A DNA stretch of 64,000 nt, taken from positions 62,001-126,000 of the forward strand of contig NW_027489011.1 in the NCBI RefSeq assembly GCF_050948215.1, given 5' to 3'. Source of the stretch: Halictus rubicundus (Eukaryota; Arthropoda; Insecta; Hymenoptera; Halictidae). The first letter of the stretch is position 1, and the number at the start of each line of letters is the position of its first letter. Below, in pieces: positions 52,899-63,900 of the stretch. A model generated the notes under the pieces. That model was not told the DNA's origin. It ran no database searches and saw only the letters and a list, made by a program, of their open reading frames with translations. The position numbers and the translations under genes were made by a program.

Positions 52899-55800
52899 TA
52901 TCCTATCCTATCCTCTATCCTATCCTATCCTCTATCCTATCCTATCCTCTATCCTATCCTATCCTCTATCCTATCCTATCCTCTATCCTATCCTATCCTC
53001 TATCCTATCCTATCCTCTATCCTATCCTCTATCCTATCCTCTATCCTATCCTCTATCCTATCCTCTATCCTATCCTATCCTCTATCCTATCCTATCGTCT
53101 ATCCTATCCTATCCTCTATCCTATCCTATCCTCTATCCTCTCCTCTATCCTATCCTATCCTCTATCCTATCCTACCCTGTATCCTGTCCTATCCTCTATC
53201 CAATCCTATCCTATATCCTATCCTTTCCTCTATCCTATCCTATCCTCTATCCTATCCTATCGTCTATCCTATCCTGTCCTCTATCCTATCCTCTATCCTA
53301 TCCTATCCTCTATCCTATCCTCTATCCTATCCTCTATCCTATCCTCTATCCTATCCTCTATCCTATCCTATCCTCTATCCTATCCTATCGTCTATCCTAT
53401 CCTATCCTCTATCCTATCCTATCCTCTATCCTATCCTATCCTCTATCTTATCGTATCCTCTATCCTATCCTATCCTCTATCCTATCCTATCCTCTATGCT
53501 ATCCTACCCTCTTTCCTATCGTATCCTCTATCGTATCCTATCCTATATCCTATCCTATCCTCTATCCTATCCTATCCTCTATCCTATCCTATCCTCTATC
53601 CTATCCTCTATCCTATCCTATCCTCTATCCTATCCTATCCTCTATCCTATCCTATCGTCTATCCTATCCTATCCTCTATCCTATCCTATCGTCTATCCTA
53701 TCCTATCCTCTATCCTATCCTCTATCCTATCCTATCCTCTATCCTATCCTCTATCCTATCCTCTATCCTATCCTCTATCCTATCCTCTATCCTATCCTCT
53801 ATCCTATCCTATCCTCTATCCTATCCTATCGTCTATCCTATCCTATCCTCTATCCTATCATATCCTCTATCCTATCCTATCCTCTATCCTATCGTATCCT
53901 CTATCCTATCCTATCCTCTATCCTATCCTATCCTCTATGCTATCCTATCCTCTATCCTCTCCTCTATCCTATCCTATCCTCTATCCTATCCTATCCTCTA
54001 TCCTATCCTACCTTGTATCCTGTCATATCCTCTATCCAATACTATCCTATATCCTATCCTTTCCTCTATCCTATCCTATCCTCTATCCTATCCTATCGTC
54101 TATCCTATCCTATCCTCTATCCTATCCTCTATCCTATCCTATCTTCTATCCTATTCTCTATCCTATCCTCTATCCTATCCTATCCTCTATCCTATCCTAT
54201 CGTCTATCCTATCCTATCCTCTATCCTATCCTATCCTCTATCCTATCCTATCCTCTATCCTATCGTATCCTCTATCCTATCCTATCCTCTATCCTATCCT
54301 ATCCTCTATGCTATCCTACCCTCTTTCCTATCGTATCCTCTATCGTATCCTATCCTATATCCTATCCTATCCTCTATCCTATCCTATCGTCTATCCTATC
54401 CTATCCTCTATCCTATCCTATCCTCTATCCTATCCTCTATCCTATCCTCTGTCCTATCCTATCCTCTATCCTATCCTATCCTCTATCCTATCCTATCCTC
54501 TATCCTATCCTATCCTCTATCCTATCCTATCCTCTGTCCTATCCTATCCTCTATCCTATCCTTTCCTCAATCCTATTATATCCTCTATCCTATCCTATCC
54601 TCTATCCTATCCTATCCTCTATCCTATCCTATCCCCTATCCTATCCTATCCTCTATCCTTTCCTCTATCCTATACTACCCTCTATCCTATCCTATCCTCT
54701 ATCCGATGCTCTATCCTATTCTATCCTGTATCCTGTCCTATCCTCTATCCTATCCCCTATAATATCGTTTACTCTATCGTATCCTATCCTCTATCCTATA
54801 ATATCATCTATCCTATTCTATCCTCTATCCTATCGTCTATCATATCCAATCCTCTATCGCATCCTCCATCCTATCGTATCCTCTATCCTATCCTATCCTC
54901 TATCCTATCGTATCCTCTATCCTATCCTATCCTCTATCCTATCCTATCCTCTATCCTATCCTATCGTCTATCCTATCCTATCCTCTATCCTATCCTATCC
55001 TCTATCCTATCCTATCCTCTATCTTATCGTATCCTCTATCCTATCCTATCCTCTATCCTATCCTATCCTCTATGCTATCCTACCCTCTTTCCTATCGTAT
55101 CCTCTATCGTATCCTATCCTATATCCTATACTATCCTCTATCCTATCCTATCCTCTATCCTATGCTATCCTCTATCCTATCCTATCCTCTATCCTATCCT
55201 ATCATCTATCCTATCCTCTATCCTATCCTCTATCCTATCCTCTATCCTATCCTCTATCCTATCCTATCCTCTATCCTATCCTATCCTCTATCCTATCCTA
55301 TCGTCTATCCTATCCTATCCTCTATCCTATCCTATCCTCTATCCTATCCTATCCTCTATCCTATCCTCTATCCTATCCTCTATCCTATCCTATCCTCTAT
55401 CCTATCCTATCGTCTATCCTATCCTATCCTCTATCCTATCCTATCCTCTATCCTATCCTATCCTCTATCCTATCGTATCCTCTATCCTATCCTATCCTCT
55501 ATCCTATCCTATCATCTATCTTATCGTATCCTCTATCCTATCCTATCCTCTATCCTATCCTATCCTCTATGCTATCCTACCCTCTTTCCTATCGTATCCT
55601 CTATCGTATCCTATCCTCTATCGTATCCTATCCTCTATCCTATCCTATCCCCTATCCTATCCTATCCTCTATCCTATACTATCCTCTATCCTATCCTATC
55701 CCCTATCCTATCCTATCCTCTATCCTATCCTCTATCCTATCCTATCCTCTATCCTATCCTATCGTCTATCCTATCCTATCCTCTATCCTATCCTATCCTC

Positions 55801-56058
55801 TATCCTATCCTATCCTCTATCCTATCGTATCCTCTATCGTATCCTATCCTCTATCCTATCCTATCCTCTATCCTATCCTATCCTCTATCCTATCCTATCC
55901 TCTATCCTATCCTTTCCTCAATCCTATTATATCCTCTATCCTATCCTATCCTCTATCCTTTCCTCTATCCTATACTACCCTCTATCCTATCCTATCCTCT
56001 ATCCGACCCTCTATCCTATTCTATCCTGTATCCTGTCCTATCCTCTATCCTATCCTCT

Positions 56059-59000
56059 ATAATATCGTTTACTCTATCATATCCTATCCTCTATCCTATA
56101 ATATCATCTATCCTATTCTATCCTCTATCCTATCGTCTATCATATACAATCCTCTATCGCATCCTCCATCCTATCGTATCCTCTATCCTATCCTATCCTC
56201 TATCCTATCCTCTCCTCTATCCAATCCTATCCTATATCCTATCCTTTCCTCTATCCTATCCAATCCTCTATCCTATCCTATCCTCTATCCTATCCTATCC
56301 TCTATCGTATCCTATCCTCTATCGTATCCTATCCTCTATCCTATCCTATCCCCTATCCTATCCGATCCTCTATCCTATCCTATCCTCTATCCTATCCTAT
56401 CCTCTATCCTATCCTATCCTCTATCCTATCCTATCCTATATCCTATCCAATCCTCTATCCTATCCTATCCTCTATCCTATCCTATCCTCTATCGTATCCT
56501 ATCCTCTATCGTATCCTATCCCCTATCCTATCCTATCCTCTATCCTATACTATCCTCTATCCTATCCTATCCCCTATCCTATCATATCCTCTATCCTATC
56601 CTCTATCCTATCCTCTATCCTATCCTCTATCCTATCCTCTATCCTATCCTATCCTCTATCCTATCATATCCTCTATCCTCTATCCTCTATCCTCTATCCT
56701 CTATCCTCTATCCTCTATCCTCTATCCTCTATCCTCTATTCTGTCCTATCCTCTATCCTATCCTATCCTCTATCCTATCCTATCCTCTATCCTATCCTAT
56801 CCTCTATCCTATCCTATCCTCTATCCTATCCTATCCTCTATCCTATCCTATCCTCTATCCTATCCTATCCTATATCCGATCCTCTATCCTATCCTATCCT
56901 CTATCCTATCCTATCCCCTATCCTATCCTATCCTCTATCCTCTCCTCTATCCTATCCTATCCTCTATCCTATCCTATCCTCTATCCTATCCTACCCTGTA
57001 TCCTGTCCTATCCTCTATCCAATCCTATCCTATATCGTATCCTTTCCTCTATGCTATCCTATCCTCTATCCTATCCTATCGTCTATCCTATCCTATCCTC
57101 TATCCTATCCTCTATCCTATCCTCTATCCTATCCGCTCCTCTATCCAATCCTATCCTCTATCCTATCCGCTCCTCTATCCAATCCTATCCTATATCCTAT
57201 CCGATCCTCTACCCTATCCTATCCTGTATCCTGTCCTATCCTCTATCCTATCCTATCCTCTATCCTATCCTTTCCTCTATCCTATCCAATCCTCTATCCT
57301 ATCCTATCCTCTATCCTATCATATCCTCTATCCTATACTATCCTCTATCCTATCCTATCCTCTATCCTATCCTATCCTCTATCCTATCCTATCCTCTATC
57401 CTATCCTATCCTCTATCCTATCCTATCCTCTATCCTATCCTCTATCCTATCCTCTATCCTATCCTCTATCCTATCCTCTATCCTATCCTCTATCCTATCC
57501 TATCCTCTATCCTATCCTATCGTCTATCCTATCCTATCCTCTATCCTATCCTATCCTCTATCCTCTCCTCTATCCTATCCTATCCTCTATCCTATCCTAC
57601 CCTGTATCCTGTCCTATCCTCTATCCAATCCTATCCTATATCCTATCCTTTCCTCTATCCTATCCTATCCTCTATCCTATCCTATCGTCTATCCTATCCT
57701 ATCCTCTATCCTATCCTCTATCCTATCCTATCCTCTATCCTATCCTCTATCCTATCCTCTATCCTATCCTCTATCCTATCCTCTATCCTATCCTATCCTC
57801 TATCCTATCCTATCGTCTATCCTATCCTATCCTCTATCCTATCCTATCCTCTATCCTATCCTATCCTCTATCTTATCGTATCCTCTATCCTATCCTATCC
57901 TCTATCCTATCCTATCCTCTATGCTATCCTACCCTCTTTCCTATCGTATCCTCTATCGTATCCTATCCTATATCCTATCCTATCCTCTATCCTATCCTAT
58001 CCTCTATCCTATCCTATCCTCTATCCTATCCTCTATCCTATCCTATCCTCTATCCTATCCTATCCTCTATCCTATCCTATCGTCTATCCTATCCTATCCT
58101 CTATCCTATCCTATCGTCTATCCTATCCTATCCTCTATCCTATCCTCTATCCTATCCTATCCTCTATCCTATCCTCTATCCTATCCTCTATCCTATCCTC
58201 TATCCTATCCTCTATCCTATCCTCTATCCTATCCTATCCTCTATCCTATCCTATCGTCTATCCTATCCTATCCTCTATCCTATCTTATCCTCTATCCTAT
58301 CCTATCCTCTATCCTATCGTATCCTCTATCCTATCCTATCCTCTATCCTATCCTATCCTCTATGCTATCCTATCCTCTATCCTCTCCTCTATCCTATCCT
58401 ATCCTCTATCCTATCCTATCCTCTATCCTATCCTACCCTGTATCCTGTCCTATCCTCTATCCAATACTATCCTATATCCTATCCTTTCCTCTATCCTATC
58501 CTATCCTCTATCCTATCCTATCGTCTATCCTATCCTATCCTCTATCCTATCCTCTATCCTATCCTATCCTCTATCCTATCCTCTATCCTATCCTCTATCC
58601 TATCCTATCCTCTATCCTATCCTATCGTCTATCCTATCCTATCCTCTATCCTATCCTATCCTCTATCCTATCCTATCCTCTATCCTATCGTATCCTCTAT
58701 CCTATCCTATCCTCTATCCTATCCTATCCTCTATGCTATCCTACCCTCTTTCCTATCGTATCCTCTATCGTATCCTATCCTATATCCTATCCTATCCTCT
58801 ATCCTATCCTATCGTCTATCCTATCCTATCCTCTATCCTATCCTATCCTCTATCCTATCCTCTATCCTATCCTCTGTCCTATCCTATCCTCTATCCTATC
58901 CTATCCTCTATCCTATCCTATCCTCTATCCTATCCTATCCTCTATCCTATCCTATCCTCTATCCTATCCTATCCTCTATCCTATCCTTTCCTCAATCCTA

Positions 59001-60916
59001 TTATATCCTCTATCCTATCCTATCCTCTATCCTATCCTATCCTCTATCCTATCCTATCCCCTATCCTATCCTATCCTCTATCCTTTCCTCTATCCTATAC
59101 TACCCTCTATCCTATCCTATCCTCTATCCGATGCTCTATCCTATTCTATCCTGTATCCTGTCCTATCCTCTATCCTATCCCCTATAATATCGTTTACTCT
59201 ATCGTATCCTATCCACTATCCTATAATATCATCTATCCTATTCTATCCTCTATCCTATCGTCTATCATATCCAATCCTCTATCGCATCCTCCATCCTATC
59301 GTATCCTCTATCCTATCCTATCCTCTATCCTATCGTATCCTCTATCCTATCCTATCCTCTATCCTATCCTATCCTCTATCCTATCCTATCCTCTATCCTA
59401 TCCTATCGTCTATCCTATCCTATCCTCTATCCTATCCTATCGTCTATCCTATCCTATCCTCTATCCTATCCTCTATCCTATCCTATCCTCTATCCTATCC
59501 TCTATCCTATCCTCTATCCTATCCTCTATCCTATCCTCTATCCTATCCTCTATCCTATCCTATCCTCTATCCTATCCTATCGTCTATCCTATCCTATCCT
59601 CTATCCTATCTTATCCTCTATCCTATCCTATCCTCTATCCTATCGTATCCTCTATCCTATCCTATCCTCTATCCTATCCTATCCTCTATGCTATCCTATC
59701 CTCTATCCTCTCCTCTATCCTATCCTATCCTCTATCCTATCCTATCCTCTATCCTATCCTACCCTGTATCCTGTCCTATCCTCTATCCAATACTATCCTA
59801 TATCCTATCCTTTCCTCTATCCTATCCTATCCTCTATCCTATCCTATCGTCTATCCTATCCTGTCCTCTATCCTATCCTCTATCCTATCCTATCCTCTAT
59901 CCTATCCTCTATCCTATCCTCTATCCTATCCTATCCTCTATCCTATCCTATCGTCTATCCTATCCTATCCTCTATCCTATCCTATCCTCTATCCTATCCT
60001 ATCCTCTATCCTATCGTATCCTCTATCCTATCCTATCCTCTATCCTATCCTATCCTCTATGCTATCCTACCCTCTTTCCTATCGTATCCTCTATCGTATC
60101 CTATCCTATATCCTATCCTATCCTCTATCCTATCCTATCGTCTATCCTATCCTATCCTCTATCCTATCCTATCCTCTATCCTATCCTCTATCCTATCCTC
60201 TATCCTTTCCTCTATCCTATCCTATCCTCTATCCTATCCTATCGTCTATCCTATCCTATCCTCTATCCTATCCTCTATCCTATCCTATCCTCTATCCTAT
60301 CCTCTATCCTATCCTCTATCCTATCCTATCCTCTATCCTATCCTATCGTCTATCCTATCCTATCCTCTATCCTATCCTATCCTCTATCCTATCCTATCCT
60401 CTATCCTATCGTATCCTCTATCCTATCCTATCCTCTATCCTATCCTATCCTCTATGCTATCCTACCCTCTTTCCTATCGTATCCTCTATCGTATCCTATC
60501 CTATATCCTATCCTATCCTCTATCCTATCCTATCGTCTATCCTATCCTATCCTCTATCCTATCCTATCCTCTATCCTATCCTCTATCCTATCCTCTATCC
60601 TATCCTCTATCCTATCCTATCCTCTATCCTATCCTATCCTCTATCCTATCCTATCCTCTATCCTATCCTATCCTCTATCCTATCCTATCCTCTATCCTAT
60701 CCTATCCTCTATCCTATCCTTTCCTCAATCCTATTATATCCTCTATCCTATCCTATCCTCTATCCTATCCTATCCTCTATCCTATCCTATCCCCTATCCT
60801 ATCCTATCCTCTATCCTTTCCTCTATCCTATACTACCCTCTATCCTATCCTATCCTCTATCCGATCCTCTATCCTATTCTATCCTGTATCCTGTCCTATC
60901 CTCTATCCTATCCTCT
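56059..60916 (+). repeat. Long HOR, copy 2 (4,858 bp)
   Basis: Parallel to 51458-56058, with a 10-unit 7-mer run (56667), TATGCTATCC words near 57,921, 58,734 and 60,061, and a second marker (59184). It lacks the 14-unit run of copy 1 and has a longer stretch before the third marker. Confidence 0.8.
56667..56736 (+). repeat. 7-mer run, 10 units, TATCA-led
   Basis: Ten perfect units, TATCA on the left and TATTCTGTCC on the right; lies 4,601 bp after the run at 52066. Confidence 0.95.
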
Positions 60917-63900
60917 ATAATATCGTTTACTCTATCATATCCTATCCTCTATCCTATAATATCATCTATCCTATTCTATCCTCTATCCTATCGTCTATCA
61001 TATCCAATCCTCTATCGCATCCTCCATCCTATCGTATCCTCTATCCTATCCTATCCTCTATCCTATCCTCTCCTCTATCCAATCCTATCCTATATCCTAT
61101 CCTTTCCTCTATCCTATCCAATCCTCTATCCTATCCTATCCTCTATCCTATCCTATCCTCTATCGTATCCTATCCTCTATCGTATCCTATCCTCTATCCT
61201 ATCCTATCCCCTATCCTATCCGATCCTCTATCCTATCCTATCCTCTATCCTATCCTATCCTCTATCCTATCCTATCCTATATCCTATCCAATCCTCTATC
61301 CTATCCTATCCTCTATCCTATCCTATCCTCTATCGTATCCTATCCTCTATCGTATCCTATCCTCTATCCTATCCTATCCCCTATCCTATCCTATCCTCTA
61401 TCCTATACTATCCTCTATCCTATCCTATCCCCTATCCTATCCTATCCTCTATCCTATCCTCTATCCTATCCTCTATCCTATCCTATCCTCTATCCTATCA
61501 TATCCTCTATCCTCTATCCTCTATCCTCTATCCTCTATCCTCTATCCTCTATCCTCTATCCTCTATCCTCTATTCTGTCCTATCCTCTATCCTATCCTAT
61601 CCTCTATCCTATCCTATCCTCTATCCTATCCTATCCTCTATCCTATCCTATCCTCTATCCTATCCTATCCTCTATCCTATCCTATCCTCTATCCTATCCT
61701 ATCCTATATCCGATCCTCTATCCTATCCTATCCTCTATCCTATCCTATCCCCTATCCTATCCTATCCTCTATCCTCTCCTCTATCCTATCCTATCCCCTA
61801 TCCTATCCTATCCTCTATCCTCTCCTCTATCCTATCCTATCCTCTATCCTATCCTACCCTGTATCCTGTCCTATCCTCTATCCAATCCTATCCTATATCC
61901 TATCCTTTCCTCTATCCTATCCTATCCTCTATCCTATCCTATCGTCTATCCTATCCTATCCTCTATCCTATCCTCTATCCTATCCTATCCTCTATCCTAT
62001 CCTCTATCCTATCCTCTATCCTATCCTCTATCCTATCCTCTATCGTATCCTATCCTCTATCCTATCCTATCGTCTATCCTATCCTATCCTCTATCCTATC
62101 CTATCCTCTATCCTATCCTATCCTCTATCTTATCGTATCCTCTATCCTATCCTATCCTCTATCCTATCCTATCCTCTATGCTATCCTACCCTCTTTCCTA
62201 TCGTATCCTCTATCGTATCCTATCCTATATCCTATCCTATCCTCTATCCTATCCTATCCTCTATCCTATCCTATCCTCTATCCTATCCTCTATCCTATCC
62301 TATCCTCTATCCTATCCTATCCTCTATCCTATCCTATCGTCTATCCTATCCTATCCTCTATCCTATCCTATCGTCTATCCTATCCTATCCTCTATCCTAT
62401 CCTCTATCCTATCCTATCCTCTATCCTATCCTCTATCCTATCCTCTATCCTATCCTCTATCCTATCCTCTATCCTATCCTATCCTCTATCCTATCCTATC
62501 GTCTATCCTATCCTATCCTCTATCCTATCTTATCCTCTATCCTATCCTATCCTCTATCCTATCGTATCCTCTATCCTATCCTATCCTCTATCCTATCCTA
62601 TCCTCTATGCTATCCTATCCTCTATCCTCTCCTCTATCCTATCCTATCCTCTATCCTATCCTATCCTCTATCCTATCCTACCCTGTATCCTGTCCTATCC
62701 TCTATCCAATACTATCCTATATCCTATCCTTTCCTCTATCCTATCCTATCCTCTATCCTATCCTATCGTCTATCCTATCCTATCCTCTATCCTATCCTCT
62801 ATCCTATCCTATCCTCTATCCTATCCTCTATCCTATCCTCTATCCTATCCTATCCTCTATCCTATCCTATCGTCTATCCTATCCTATCCTCTATCCTATC
62901 CTATCCTCTATCCTATCCTATCCTCTATCCTATCGTATCCTCTATCCTATCCTATCCTCTATCCTATCCTATCCTCTATGCTATCCTACCCTCTTTCCTA
63001 TCGTATCCTCTATCGTATCCTATCCTATATCCTATCCTATCCTCTATCCTATCCTATCGTCTATCCTATCCTATCCTCTATCCTATCCTATCCTCTATCC
63101 TATCCTCTATCCTATCCTCTATCCTATCCTCTATCCTATCCTATCCTCTATCCTATCCTATCCTCTATCCTATCCTATCCTCTATCCTATCCTATCCTCT
63201 ATCCTATCCTATCCTCTATCCTATCCTATCCTCTATCCTATCCTTTCCTCAATCCTATTATATCCTCTATCCTATCCTATCCTCTATCCTATCCTATCCT
63301 CTATCCTATCCTATCCCCTATCCTATCCTATCCTCTATCCTTTCCTCTATCCTATACTACCCTCTATCCTATCCTATCCTCTATCCGATCCTCTATCCTA
63401 TTCTATCCTGTATCCTGTCCTATCCTCTATCCTATCCTCTATAATATCGTTTACTCTATCATATCCTATCCTCTATCCTATAATATCATCTATCCTATTC
63501 TATCCTCTATCCTATCGTCTATCATATCCAATCCTCTATCGCATCCTCCATCCTATCGTATCCTCTATCCTATCCTATCCTCTATCCTATCCTCTCCTCT
63601 ATCCAATCCTATCCTATATCCTATCCTTTCCTCTATCCTATCCAATCCTCTATCCTATCCTATCCTCTATCCTATCCTATCCTCTATCGTATCCTATCCT
63701 CTATCGTATCCTATCCTCTATCCTATCCTATCCCCTATCCTATCCTATCCTCTATCCTATCCTATCCTCTATCCTATCCTATCCTATATCCTATCCAATC
63801 CTCTATCCTATCCTATCCTCTATCCTATCCTATCCTCTATCGTATCCTATCCTCTATCGTATCCTATCCTCTATCCTATCCTATCCTCTATCCTATCCTA

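Larger units (their letters stand above)
51458..56058 (+). repeat. Long HOR, copy 1 (4,601 bp)
   Basis: Marker to marker unit. In order it contains CCGATCC-rich 17-mers, a 10-unit 7-mer run (52066), a 14-unit run (52801), TATGCTATCC words (ATG near 53494, 54308, 55072 and 55570) and a second marker (54759). Confidence 0.8.
6348..63560 (+). repeat. Dispersed AT-rich marker block, 28 copies
   Basis: A recognisable block begins with ATAATATCG followed by TTTACTC or CTTACTC. A second ATAATATCATC follows 39 bp later, then CTATTCTATCC and TATCATATCCAATCC, about 110-120 bp in all. First bases of ATAATATCG: 6348, 6794, 8176, 8559, 9257, 12392, 12838, 14396, 16624, 23716, 24021, 27356, 30482, 32034, 35436, 37511, 40955, 43641, 45069, 45874, 46505, 48366, 51458, 54759, 56059, 59184, 60917 and 63441. 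The CGCTTACTC form is limited to 6348, 8176, 12392, 14396 and 16624. Copies at 23716, 27356, 30482, 32034 and 35436 lack the second half. Its TAA is the usual end of the long + strand open frames. It serves well as an HOR landmark; a protein-binding role is unknown. Confidence 0.88.

Noticed and set aside
6348..63441. TATAAT-like or TATA-box promoters in the ATAATATCG words
   Set aside because: The word is a point variant of the repeat copied with the HORs; no partner element or gene follows it.
222..63444. Dozens of + strand open frames of 70 to 2,817 codons, starting with ATG
   Set aside because: They overlap in different frames, encode only repeated S, Y, P, L and I words, start at chance TATGC variants and end at chance TAA or TAG variants. 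The repeat itself is stop-free on this strand. No domain, codon bias or gene context is visible.
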